Origin: Clostridia bacterium
Lineage (GTDB): Bacteria; Bacillota; Clostridia; Oscillospirales; Acutalibacteraceae
Direction of reading: 5' to 3'
Length of the DNA: 64,000 nt
Assembly: GCA_017416345.1 (NCBI GenBank)
Contig: JAFQCR010000014.1
Span: 1-64,000 of the forward strand
Part shown: positions 42,263 to 50,680 of the stretch, piece after piece
Position numbering within the stretch: position 1 is the first letter of the stretch
Layout of the letters: each line of letters opens with the position of its first letter
Notes under the pieces: generated by a model
Seen by the model: the letters and a program-made list of their open reading frames with translations, nothing else
Databases searched by the model: none
What the model was told of the DNA's origin: nothing
Made by a program: the position numbers and the translations under genes

Positions 42263-45200
42263 TTATTCAGTTTTTTCGGGAGGAGTGAAATATATCTCCT
42301 GACCGTCGATCTGATAAATGTGGATGTACTCCGCAATGTACTTGTTGGAGGTGGTCCAGTAATCGGCACCAAGGATCGGGTCTGCACCCGACGAGGGGTT
42401 GCCGACCGTCATCGAGAAGATAAGGCTCATCTTATCGTTGAAGGCGTCGATATCGTTTTTGTAATAGTTGCTTGATTTATCAAACTTATACTCAAACTGC
42501 ACCATACCGTCGGCGGTAAATACGCCCTTGTCCTCGGTCCAAAGGTAACCGAAGGTGTGGAAGCCGTTGTTAAGACCTGCCTCAGCGCCGGAATCGAACT
42601 TCTTGGCGCTGCAGCCACTACGGCCGTCCAACGAGTAATGTGTTTTTCCGAAATTGGCACCGGCCGTGGTAGGCCAGGTATGCATATTAAATGCGGTATA
42701 CCGTGCATTGCCGAAGCATTCGTTAACATCGATCTCGTTACGGAAGAGGCCGGTGTCGCCCTTGTGAGGCGTTGCCCAGGTGGCGGTCCATAAGCCTTCA
42801 CCGTGAGGAGTGATACAGCTTACCTCAAGGTAGCCGTAGCGGTATTCCATCTTTCCGTGCGAACGGAGCATACCGCCGTAGAACATTTTTTCTTCCTTTG
42901 AATATGCCGCTTCGATGACCAGCTTACCGTCCTCGATGTAGGTATGCTCGGCCGAGCGCATACTTTGCCAATCGTTATCGGCCTTGCTGTAGTATGTGCC
43001 GTCCTCATCGTAGTAGCCTCTGGCTTCAATGTGGCTTCCGTTGTAGATCTTCCAGATATCTGTATTGATCTCCGTGCCGTTGAAATCCTCAAGGAAGGTG
43101 GGACGGTAATAGGTCTTGGTGGAATAAGAAGCTATCTTTTCGGAATACTTGCCGTTGACCGCAGCGGTGAGCGAGGTACCGTCGGCAGCGGATTTAAAGA
43201 CTTTCGCAAATTCCGAAACGCCCATTGCTGTGGCGTAAGGACTGCCGCCGTTGATGTAAACGTTGCCGTTGCCGTAGCGGATAGCGTAATCGTCCTCAGT
43301 AAATGAGGAGGTGTCGATCTTTAATGAGGTCTCGCTTGAATGACCGGCAACATCTCCTACGAAGATGTTAAACTGATTACTCTTCTGCGTCCAGTTGCTT
43401 TCCTTAACAATGTTAAAGGTAGGAGCGTTTACAGCGGCCTTGTTGAGCATTGCGGTCAGCTCTTCGATCTGCATCATTGCAACGTAAGAGAAGTTCTGAC
43501 TGGGGATGACCACGTTGTGCTCATAATTGCGGTTCCATATAAGGTATCTATACTGAGCACCGATAGCGGTGTTTCCGATCTTGACGGTCTTTCTTGTATA
43601 GGTTTCGGATGCAACGGTCTCTTTGACAACGATATCGTCAAAATAAACGGTTGCGGTGCAGGCTTCGGCTCCGCTTGCCTGTGAACCGTCCTGCGCAAGC
43701 ATAATAAGATACGGATGTTCAATATCGGTAAGATTTGTTCCGCTGTAGGTAAAGGTGACCGATGCGTTGGTCCAAACACCTTCGGCGCTTATCTTTACCG
43801 CACCGTAGCCCGACGACTTTCCGCCCTCTTTACCGATGTTTTCGGGCTTACAGCCTCTGAACTGAACGTTTACCCCATTGCTGTTAAGGTTTTCGGCATA
43901 GTACTTAAAGGATATCGTATAAGTGTTGCCGACGGTCAGCTTGTAGCCGTCCTCATTGGAGTATCCCGACTGAGCCAAAGCAAAATGGTTGTTGCCGTCA
44001 TTGCCCTCAAGCGACACCTTGATAACACGGTTAGAGACCTTTGTGGGATCGGTCGTTACGGTATAGGGCGAAAGACCTTTACCGAAACCGCCGTTGGGAT
44101 CAAAATATCCGCCGTTCTCAAAATTGATTATGGTCGAATCGTATTTTGCGTAAAGAGTGATTGCACGAGTCGGAACTGTCGAATAAGGGACGGTGAGGGT
44201 GTCGTTATACCAGCCTAAAAATTCCGCACCGTTGTAGGTGATGGGGGCCTCAAGCTCGGCGCCGATATAACTCTCGTCATAGTGTGTGATTATTCCGTTA
44301 TTGTTGTAATTTACGTCGTCAACATAGGTCTTTAAGGTTATGTTTTCGTCAGCCTCGTATTCAGTTATGACTAAATTGTCAAGATACAGCATAAGATCGT
44401 CATCGCCACTGTTACCCATTGACAGTATGATCAGATAAGGCAAGGCCTCAACATCGTCCTCGGTTGTGAACAGGATTCTTGTTGTGTGCCATGCTCCGGG
44501 ATTGTATAATTTTCCGCTTGCTATCGGATCGGTCTTGTTTCCTGATTTGCCGATGTTTTCAAGTTTTGAGCCTCGGAACGAATAGTCTTGTTCAGTGCTT
44601 AATGATGACTCAAAATAATAATCAAAGGTGATCAGATACTTTCTGTTCGGCAAAAGCTGATAACCTTCATCAGAGCCTTCAAACAAGGAGGGGGCAAAAT
44701 GGGTGTTGTTGCCGTTGTTCTTGAGCTTGGCCCTCATACAGATGTTGTCTGCACCGGTCGGATCGGGCGCACGGTACCAAGAGGGAATACCGGTGCTGGT
44801 TGCGCTGTAACGGTTATAAGGGTCAAACATACCGCCGAGCTCATAGCTGTAAGCAGTATAGTTTTCAAATCTTGCGTAATACGTATCGACCGAAGCGTCC
44901 ACAGTGGTGTATTTGGTTGTGAGCGACTTGTCGTACCAACCCAAAAATGCGTGAGTTTTGCTGGTGTAATTATCGTAAGAGTCCTCCAACACGGGGAGTG
45001 TGTCACCGACTGCAAGGTCGGTAGACTCGACAATACCGCCGTTAACGAGCTTCACGGCATCGGCGTCGGTCTCGGTTATATCATAAATTGTAAGGTCGTC
45101 AATATAAAGGTTGTATACCGTTGAAGCGCTGCCGCCCATAAAACGGATGTACAGATGCGGATGGTCGGTGGTGTTGGTGACCTTGAATTTCACGGTTGCC

Positions 45201-46090
45201 CAACCGCCTTTATTGGTAAGCTTTTCGCTTCCTTCGATCATTGTGCGTGTTATGGAGGTCTTGTTGCCGTTTGTGTATACACCTGCCGGTGAGACTGCAT
45301 AGGTGGTTAAATCTGTTGTGCAGTTAGAGGGGTCGGTGTCGGCATATCGGTAAATAAAGGAGATCTCATAGGTGTGACCCTTTTCGATAACAAATCCCTT
45401 TGAGGAAACACCCTCAACAGCACCGGGAACTATACCTCTGTAATAGCCCTTGGTGATATTGTCGTTTTTGTTTATAACAGGGGAGTACATAACGGTGCCC
45501 TCACCGTCAAACGGATCGGTCACGGGGGTTATATTACCCTTTTTGTTGGGGTCATAGGATGTACCGGTCTCAAAATTGAAGTGGGTGTAACCGTCATAAA
45601 CGGCATACAGCGTGGTAACATAGTCGGGCACGGTTGTAAAGCAGGTGGTAAGTGTCTTGTCATACCATCCGATGAATTTATAACGGGTCAGATCTGCTTT
45701 AAAATGAGTATCGGCCGTCGGCAGCTCGTCACCGGGGGTGAGGTTGTAGGTATTAACGGTGCCGCCGTTATTTAAGGTTATGGGAATAGTGCCGTCAAAA
45801 TCGGGCAGGTCAAAGTCTTCGGGGCCAAATAGCGTGTTGTAAAGCAAATAAACGGCATCGTCACTATCGACAATTCCGTTGCCGTCAACATCGCCGTTGC
45901 GCTTCAAGGGGTACTCATCATCACCGTAGATGGTGTTGTAGAGCAGATAAACGGCATCGCTTGCATTGATCCTGCCGGAGCCGTCGATGTCACCTGCAGC
46001 AAGCACGGCGGTGCTGAAGGTAGTTGCAAACAAAACGAAGATCAGCAACAGCGCCGTAAAGGGGATAAGCTTTGAAAATACTTTTTTCAA
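42263..46090 (-). CDS. Giant GH16 enzyme with N-terminal dockerin-like module, paralog
   Basis: This 1275-residue protein has the same plan as the gene at 38277: a signal peptide, two dockerin-like calcium loops (DIDGSGRINASD and DVDGNGIVDSDD), three InlB-like plus CBM-like units, a GH67-N-like domain and GH16 with Glu1119 and Glu1124 in EIDVNE. TTG 46090 is used because GGGAGG is correctly spaced before it and the paralog uses the same start; the ATG five codons upstream overlaps that site. Similarity extends into the leader (GGGAGGTC) and the first residues (KKVFSK), so the pair arose by tandem duplication. Confidence 0.88.
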   Translation of the reverse strand: MKKVFSKLIPFTALLLIFVLFATTFSTAVLAAGDIDGSGRINASDAVYLLYNTIYGDDEYPLKRNGDVDGNGIVDSDDAVYLLYNTLFGPEDFDLPDFDGTIPITLNNGGTVNTYNLTPGDELPTADTHFKADLTRYKFIGWYDKTLTTCFTTVPDYVTTLYAVYDGYTHFNFETGTSYDPNKKGNITPVTDPFDGEGTVMYSPVINKNDNITKGYYRGIVPGAVEGVSSKGFVIEKGHTYEISFIYRYADTDPSNCTTDLTTYAVSPAGVYTNGNKTSITRTMIEGSEKLTNKGGWATVKFKVTNTTDHPHLYIRFMGGSASTVYNLYIDDLTIYDITETDADAVKLVNGGIVESTDLAVGDTLPVLEDSYDNYTSKTHAFLGWYDKSLTTKYTTVDASVDTYYARFENYTAYSYELGGMFDPYNRYSATSTGIPSWYRAPDPTGADNICMRAKLKNNGNNTHFAPSLFEGSDEGYQLLPNRKYLITFDYYFESSLSTEQDYSFRGSKLENIGKSGNKTDPIASGKLYNPGAWHTTRILFTTEDDVEALPYLIILSMGNSGDDDLMLYLDNLVITEYEADENITLKTYVDDVNYNNNGIITHYDESYIGAELEAPITYNGAEFLGWYNDTLTVPYSTVPTRAITLYAKYDSTIINFENGGYFDPNGGFGKGLSPYTVTTDPTKVSNRVIKVSLEGNDGNNHFALAQSGYSNEDGYKLTVGNTYTISFKYYAENLNSNGVNVQFRGCKPENIGKEGGKSSGYGAVKISAEGVWTNASVTFTYSGTNLTDIEHPYLIMLAQDGSQASGAEACTATVYFDDIVVKETVASETYTRKTVKIGNTAIGAQYRYLIWNRNYEHNVVIPSQNFSYVAMMQIEELTAMLNKAAVNAPTFNIVKESNWTQKSNQFNIFVGDVAGHSSETSLKIDTSSFTEDDYAIRYGNGNVYINGGSPYATAMGVSEFAKVFKSAADGTSLTAAVNGKYSEKIASYSTKTYYRPTFLEDFNGTEINTDIWKIYNGSHIEARGYYDEDGTYYSKADNDWQSMRSAEHTYIEDGKLVIEAAYSKEEKMFYGGMLRSHGKMEYRYGYLEVSCITPHGEGLWTATWATPHKGDTGLFRNEIDVNECFGNARYTAFNMHTWPTTAGANFGKTHYSLDGRSGCSAKKFDSGAEAGLNNGFHTFGYLWTEDKGVFTADGMVQFEYKFDKSSNYYKNDIDAFNDKMSLIFSMTVGNPSSGADPILGADYWTTSNKYIAEYIHIYQIDGQEIYFTPPEKTE

Positions 46091-46147
46091 AATACGACCT
46101 CCCATCTGAAATAAAAAAAGATATTATATAAATAATCACCTATTTTA

Positions 46148-46176
46148 TTTATACACTACAACCCCCGTAAAGGCAA
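46148..46176 (-). promoter_or_regulatory. Promoter of the third GH16 gene
   Basis: On the minus strand, TTGCCT (46176-46171) and TATAAA (46153-46148) are 17 bases apart, with a leader of about 50 bases. Confidence 0.45.
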
Positions 46177-46199
46177 GTGTTTTTTGAAAAAACACCCCC

Positions 46200-46425
46200 G
46201 AGCAGGCGAAAAATTCGCACAGTCAATGTCAGCCATCCGATAAAGCGCAGTATAACATATAATATGTGTAGATATGCATATGCAGCGATCGCTCCTGCTC
46301 GTCGCTGACGATCTTGACCGCTGCACCGTTTCGCACTCCCTTCATCCGCCACCGGCGGCGGTCGTGCTCAATGCCTGAACCGGGGTTCAATCGGCCGCAA
46401 GGGGATAGAATGCTGTAACACAAAC
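46200..46425. other. Intergenic stretch with no recognised gene
   Basis: This stretch is more GC-rich than the DNA around it. It has a 64-codon minus-strand frame (46229-46423) with no ribosome binding site that I trust and no known motif. Short palindromes such as GCGATCGC and TATGCATA are present. I cannot assign it. Confidence 0.3.
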
Positions 46426-46465
46426 AAAAAAAGAGCTCGCAGTCAAAAGACTGTGAACTCTTTTT
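46426..46465. terminator. Bidirectional hairpin terminator
   Basis: AAAAAGAG, CAGTC and their complements GACTG and CTCTTTTT form a long stem with flanking A and T runs. It lies between the unexplained stretch and the hairpin array. Confidence 0.6.
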
Positions 46466-46533
46466 GTCTATGGGCTACAAAAAAATATTTTTCGCAATTT
46501 TGCGTATGAATTCGAACTCTTACATGTTTTAGA

Positions 46534-46710
46534 ATGAAATATTTTCCTTACGGAAAATATGAAATAATTCACTGTCGTGAATTGTGAAATATCTCCCTTC
46601 GGTCGATGTGAAATAAAATTCGCCTCTTCATATTTGCGAAGCAAATATTTCACAGCGGAGCTATTTCACTTGGCGAAGCCAAATTTCACTCGCCGAAGGC
46701 GAATTTCATT
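46534..46710. repeat. Array of hairpins separated by TTTCAC/GTGAAA
   Basis: At least seven short palindromes follow one another, for example ATTTTCC/GGAAAAT, AATTCAC/GTGAATT, CATATTTGC/GCAAATAT, TTGGC/GCCAA and TCGCC/GGCGA. They are split by short spacers reading TGAAAT or GTGAAAT on the left and ATTTCAC on the right. The stem sequences all differ while the spacers are kept. It lies just downstream of the tRNA-Pro terminator. Confidence 0.8.
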
Positions 46711-46711
46711 G

Positions 46712-46743
46712 AAAAACCGACTTGTCGAAACAAGTCGGTTTTT
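46712..46743. terminator. Terminator of tRNA-Pro
   Basis: AAAAACCGACTTG and CAAGTCGGTTTTT form a strong stem directly beyond the tRNA 3' end on the minus strand. Confidence 0.88.
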
Positions 46744-46744
46744 C

Positions 46745-46821
46745 TGGTCCGAGTGACAGGAGTCGAACCTGCGGCCTCTTGAACCCCATTCAAGCGCTCT
46801 ACCAAACTGGGCTACACCCGG
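46745..46821 (-). tRNA. tRNA-Pro (anticodon GGG)
   Basis: The 77-base gene folds as a tRNA. The acceptor stem is CCGGGTG/CACTCGG, the anticodon stem CTTGA/TCAAG has loop ATGGGGT with anticodon GGG, the T arm is GCAGG-TTCGACT-CCTGT, and CCA is encoded. It reads CCC and CCU. The D stem has one C-A mismatch. Confidence 0.95.
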
Positions 46822-46913
46822 GCAACGCAACTATATTAACACACTTGTTCTCAAAATGCAAGCATTATTTTCAAATTTTTCAAATTTTTTTATAACAACA
46901 ATTTTTATTCATT

Positions 46914-46921
46914 CATAAAAT
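46914..46921 (+). promoter_or_regulatory. Possible sigma-E-type -10 of cotJ
   Basis: CATAAAAT resembles the sigma-E -10 box, and an ATA-containing AT-rich stretch lies upstream. The cotJ operon of B. subtilis is under sigma-E, and sigE is in this window. The match is weak. Confidence 0.25.
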
Positions 46922-46993
46922 GGTTTGAGGGGACAAAACCCTCCGGTTTCGGCATCTGTCGAGCCGAAAAGTTATAATAAGAAGGAGTTTACA

Positions 46994-47215
46994 ATGTCAG
47001 ATCTGAAATTCAAGGGCTTTATTACGCCCGAACGACCCGAAAATCATTTGAAATTCGGTGACCGAAAGCTAAAAGATCTTCCACTGACCATGGCATATGT
47101 GCCTATGCAACGTTGGGGCGAGGTCTATTCGGAGCCCGATGCGCTCTGCCGAGGAACGCTTTTTCCCGAGCTTGACAAGCCTTTCTACGGCAAATTTACG
47201 GGGGCGAAGCGATAA
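46994..47215 (+). CDS. cotJA: Spore coat protein CotJA
   Basis: The 73-residue protein matches CotJA, a small inner spore coat component (LTMAYVPMQRWGEVYSEPDAL, GTLFPELDKPFYG are the typical segments). It is made in the mother cell and works with CotJB and CotJC. AAGGAG precedes ATG 46994, which excludes the longer frame from 46925. Its TAA overlaps the cotJB ATG by one base, so the genes are translationally coupled. Confidence 0.92.
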   Translation: MSDLKFKGFITPERPENHLKFGDRKLKDLPLTMAYVPMQRWGEVYSEPDALCRGTLFPELDKPFYGKFTGAKR

Positions 47216-47466
47216 TGGACAAACAAAAATTGCTTGATTGTGTTCGTGCCGCCCATTTTGCCATGCTTGAGGCAGGGCTTTACCTCGACACGCATCCGTA
47301 CGACTCGGAGGCTCTCAAAAAGTTTGAGGTCTACCGTTTAAAATACAAGGAATTTGTCAAACAGTTTGAGGAGCAGTACGGCCCGTTGACCCTCTGCGGC
47401 GATTTCGGCTCCGACGGCTTTGACTGGATCAACGACCCGTGGCCTTGGGAAAAGGAGGCAAACTAA
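47215..47466 (+). CDS. cotJB: Spore coat protein CotJB
   Basis: This 83-residue protein has the CotJB features: an N-terminal helix (DCVRAAHFAMLEAGLYLDTHP), YKEFVKQFEEQYGPLT and the end DWINDPWPWE. It is needed with CotJA for assembly of CotJC in the coat in B. subtilis. It abuts cotJC directly (stop and ATG adjacent). Confidence 0.93.
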   Translation: MDKQKLLDCVRAAHFAMLEAGLYLDTHPYDSEALKKFEVYRLKYKEFVKQFEEQYGPLTLCGDFGSDGFDWINDPWPWEKEAN

Positions 47467-48066
47467 ATGTGGCAATATCAGAAAAAACTGCAGTATCCCA
47501 TTAAGATAAAGCAGACCAACCCCAAGCTTGCAAGTTATATTATGTCCCAGTACGGTGGTCCCGACGGTGAGATAGCTGCAAGCCTGCGCTATTTAAGCCA
47601 GCGCTATGCTATGCCCACAGCCGAGCTCAAAGGCCTTCTGACCGATGTCGGTACCGAGGAGCTGGCGCACCTTGAGATGGTGGGGGCCATAGTTTATCAG
47701 CTCACACGCAATCTTTCGGATGACGATATCGAAAAGGCCGGCTTTGACGCCTATTTTGTCGACCACACCAACGGAATCTATCCGCAGGCGGCTTCGGGTG
47801 TGCCGTTCAACGCAATGGCCATAGCCTCCAAAGGCGATCCCATAACCGACCTGCATGAGTCACTTGCCGCCGAGCAAAAGGCGAGAACCACCTATGACAA
47901 TATCCTCCGCTATTGCGCCGACGATCCCGACGTAAGGGATGTTATCCGATTCCTGCGTCAGCGTGAGGTCGTGCATTATCAGAGATTCGGTGAGGGCTTG
48001 CGGCATCTGACCGACCGCTTGAACGAAAAGAATTTCTACGAGATCAACCCTTCGTTTGACAAATAA
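47467..48066 (+). CDS. cotJC: Spore coat protein CotJC, manganese catalase family
   Basis: The 199-residue protein is a CotJC-type manganese catalase-like coat protein with a four-helix bundle. Likely metal ligands lie in DGEIAASLRY, TEELAHLEMV, AEQKARTTYD and REVVHYQRFGE. It may remove peroxide in the spore coat. It is the last gene of cotJABC and is followed by a long hairpin. Confidence 0.94.
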   Translation: MWQYQKKLQYPIKIKQTNPKLASYIMSQYGGPDGEIAASLRYLSQRYAMPTAELKGLLTDVGTEELAHLEMVGAIVYQLTRNLSDDDIEKAGFDAYFVDHTNGIYPQAASGVPFNAMAIASKGDPITDLHESLAAEQKARTTYDNILRYCADDPDVRDVIRFLRQREVVHYQRFGEGLRHLTDRLNEKNFYEINPSFDK

Positions 48067-48088
48067 TAGTGTAGAATAATAGAAGATC

Positions 48089-48138
48089 TTGGTCTTTATG
48101 TGACAAACGTCAAATGTAACGTTGCATAAAGGCCAAAT
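48089..48138 (+). terminator. Hairpin after cotJC
   Basis: TTGGTCTTTATG pairs with CATAAAGGCCAA with one wobble, followed by ATTTTATG. It is a plausible terminator with a large loop. Confidence 0.5.
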
Positions 48139-48163
48139 TTTATGCAAAATAGCCTCATAATGT

Positions 48164-48192
48164 TTGACATATGCAATTTATTTTGTTATAAT
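48164..48192 (+). promoter_or_regulatory. Sigma-A promoter of the WbpM-type gene
   Basis: Perfect TTGACA (48164-48169) and TATAAT (48187-48192) are 17 bases apart, about 33 bases before the ATG. Confidence 0.88.
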
Positions 48193-48224
48193 AAGGTAGT
48201 CATTGAGGTTTGAGGTGAAATTTT

Positions 48225-50144
48225 ATGGTAAGTATCAGACGAATAATGCTGCTGTTTATCGATGTTCTGCTGCTGGGAGTGTCGTATACCGCATCATATA
48301 TCGTTTCGAAAATTTCCGAGGTCGTCACGCTTAATGTTGAGATCTCAGAGTACATTCTGAATTTTTTGGCCTTCGCCATATGTATTTTCGGATCAAGACT
48401 TTTGTTTAAGGTCTACGTTAATATCTGGCGATATGCCAACACTCGTGCTTACCTCTATATAATCGTATCTGATTTTGTCGGTTCGATCATCGCAATTTTG
48501 ATCACAAAATTCCTGTTTAATACGATCTATGTTAATATCTGGAATACCATGGTCAATGTAACGATGTTCACCCTTGCCACCCTCATGACGAGATTTTTGT
48601 ATCAGTACAGTCACAATATGCTGTTCTATTCAAGATCGGATGCTGACAGTAAAATAAACGTTGCCATCATCGGTGCCGGTAAGACCGGTTCCTTGCTTGT
48701 TGAAGAGCTGATGTACAACTCAAACTCAAACTACCGTCCGTTGTGCTTTGTTGATATAAATAAAGAGCGTGTAGGCGGATATATAAGCGGTATCCGCATT
48801 ATCGAAGAGAACGACGATGTTATAGAAAACTTAAAAAAGCTGCTTATAAAAGAAATATTCATTGCCTTGCCCAGCCTTTCCTCAAACGATGCAAGAAGAA
48901 TATACGATTTTTATTCTCAAAGCGGCTGTAAGATCAAGCTGTATGATTTTGCTATCGGCGAAAACAGCAAGCAGGCATCCGGAAAGCCCCGTTTGCGTGA
49001 GTTCAGAATAGAGGATCTTTTGTTCAGAGATACTCACAACATCAACGGTGCCGAGACATATCAGTATTATGAAAACAAGGTCGTGCTGGTTACCGGCGGA
49101 GGCGGCTCGATCGGCAGCGAGATCTGCCGCCAGATAGCCAAGGCCGAGCCTTCAAAGCTCATCATTTTTGATATTTACGAAAACAACGCATACGAGATCC
49201 AGCAAGAGCTTATCCGTCAGTACGAAGATAGGCTGGAATTCTTCACCGAGATCGGATCGGTTCGTGATACTGTGCGTTTAGAGGAGGTATTTGAAAAATA
49301 CCGTCCCGATGTGGTGTTCCACGCCGCCGCACATAAGCACGTTCCCTTGATGGAAAACAACTGCTGCGAGGCTGTCAAGAACAACATTTTCGGTACATAT
49401 AATGTTGCCAACTGTGCCGAAAAGTACGGCGTCAGAAAGTTTATTATGATCTCAACCGACAAGGCGGTCAACCCGACCAACGTTATGGGTGCCACCAAGC
49501 GTGTTTGCGAGATGATAGTACAAAGCCGTCACGACAGCAAGACCACCGAATTTGCGGCAGTGCGCTTCGGTAATGTTCTGGGCTCAAACGGCTCGGTCAT
49601 TCCGCTTTTCAGACGTCAGATCGAAAACGGCGGCCCCGTCACCATAACCGACAAGCGTATCATCCGTTATTTTATGACCATACCCGAGGCTTCACAGCTT
49701 GTGCTTCAGGCAGGTGCTATGGCCACCAAGGGTGAGTTGTTTGTGCTTGATATGGGCAACCCCGTCAGAATACTTGACCTTGCAGAGAATATGATAAAGC
49801 TTGTGGGCTTGAGACCTTATGACGATATTGATATTATCGAAACCGGCTTGAGACCTGGTGAAAAGCTTTATGAGGAGCTTCTGATCAAGACCGAGGAGCT
49901 TGATAAGACCAATAACGACCTCATATTTATCGAGAAGGACAAGCCGTTCACCCGTGATGAGATAGACGAGATGCTTGATAAGCTGATGCTGGTGCTCAAC
50001 GGCTCCAACGAGCAGATAAAAGAGGTTTTGAAGGCCGTTGTTTCGACCTATTCCTCGCCCGAGGATGTCAACAAAAAGGCCGCCGAAGCCGACGAAATGC
50101 GCCGCATCTACAAATCTCCCAGCATTTCGGAATTTGAAGTTTAA
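48225..50144 (+). CDS. Membrane-bound UDP-sugar 4,6-dehydratase/epimerase (WbpM/CapD type)
   Basis: The 639-residue protein has four or five N-terminal membrane helices (to about residue 125), a CoA-binding-like Rossmann domain (GAGKTGSLLVEEL) and a C-terminal SDR dehydratase domain with GGGGSIGSE. The active-site stretch is STDKAVNPTNVMGATKR; methionine stands where tyrosine is usual, as in the long WbpM group. It probably makes a 4-keto-6-deoxy amino sugar nucleotide for surface polysaccharide or glycan. No other polysaccharide genes flank it. GAGGTG precedes the ATG. Confidence 0.92.
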   Translation: MVSIRRIMLLFIDVLLLGVSYTASYIVSKISEVVTLNVEISEYILNFLAFAICIFGSRLLFKVYVNIWRYANTRAYLYIIVSDFVGSIIAILITKFLFNTIYVNIWNTMVNVTMFTLATLMTRFLYQYSHNMLFYSRSDADSKINVAIIGAGKTGSLLVEELMYNSNSNYRPLCFVDINKERVGGYISGIRIIEENDDVIENLKKLLIKEIFIALPSLSSNDARRIYDFYSQSGCKIKLYDFAIGENSKQASGKPRLREFRIEDLLFRDTHNINGAETYQYYENKVVLVTGGGGSIGSEICRQIAKAEPSKLIIFDIYENNAYEIQQELIRQYEDRLEFFTEIGSVRDTVRLEEVFEKYRPDVVFHAAAHKHVPLMENNCCEAVKNNIFGTYNVANCAEKYGVRKFIMISTDKAVNPTNVMGATKRVCEMIVQSRHDSKTTEFAAVRFGNVLGSNGSVIPLFRRQIENGGPVTITDKRIIRYFMTIPEASQLVLQAGAMATKGELFVLDMGNPVRILDLAENMIKLVGLRPYDDIDIIETGLRPGEKLYEELLIKTEELDKTNNDLIFIEKDKPFTRDEIDEMLDKLMLVLNGSNEQIKEVLKAVVSTYSSPEDVNKKAAEADEMRRIYKSPSISEFEV

Positions 50145-50155
50145 TATTAAAACTA

Positions 50156-50188
50156 GTACCCCGAAGTAATTAAAACTTCGGGGTACTG
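50156..50188. terminator. Bidirectional terminator after the WbpM-type gene
   Basis: A perfect 13-bp stem, AGTACCCCGAAGT with ACTTCGGGGTACT, lies between the converging stops. Confidence 0.85.
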
Positions 50189-50656
50189 TTAATTTGTTGA
50201 GTGTTCGCTTAAGTAAACAACGGTGTCTGAACCGTCAAATTCCATTTTTGTTATATATCCGTAGCCGTCCAACATTAATATACAGTCTTTACCTTTAAGT
50301 ATAATACGGTCACCGTCGGCTGTGGGTGAAAAATCTTTGGCTGCCGACAAAGCATCGTAGATAAGTAAGGCAGGGGAGTCGGACGGAACCTCGCTTCGGG
50401 GATATCTTTCCGATATACCGTCCACCTCGACTATAACACTTTCCTCTTTAACACGGATGCCGATGCCGTTGATGATGTCGGGCCCATTGAAAATAAGCGA
50501 AAGGTCGCCCTCAAGGTTTACCGAAAGCTGTCCCGAAAGGTCGGAATCGGCAATGCTGAACTTGCACGAAAAGCCTTTGGATATAGGGGAAATATCGGTT
50601 AAATTGCCGTTTGAACATCCGCAGAAAAGGCAACAGATAAGAGCTGCCGCCACCAA
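50189..50656 (-). CDS. Hypothetical lipoprotein
   Basis: This protein of about 155 residues has a short signal peptide ending in a lipobox, LFCGC, and is otherwise polar and beta-rich with no motif I know. It should sit on the outer face of the membrane. The start is uncertain: GTG 50656 has no ribosome binding site, TTG 50659 is just upstream, and an AAGGTG lies about 18 bases further up. It follows the NnrDE gene by 24 bases and may be its operon partner. Confidence 0.6.
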   Translation of the reverse strand: MVAAALICCLFCGCSNGNLTDISPISKGFSCKFSIADSDLSGQLSVNLEGDLSLIFNGPDIINGIGIRVKEESVIVEVDGISERYPRSEVPSDSPALLIYDALSAAKDFSPTADGDRIILKGKDCILMLDGYGYITKMEFDGSDTVVYLSEHSTN

Positions 50657-50680
50657 GCGGAATCGATGCGTAAGATCACC

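Noticed and set aside
43340..45124. Plus-strand ORFs opposite the third GH16 gene
   Set aside because: They lie antisense to repeated CBM-like modules and repeat at equivalent places in the paralog, as expected for shadows.
46534..46710. Possible CRISPR array
   Set aside because: Spacers and repeats are the wrong way round: the constant parts are only 6-7 bases, the variable parts are palindromes and no cas gene is present.
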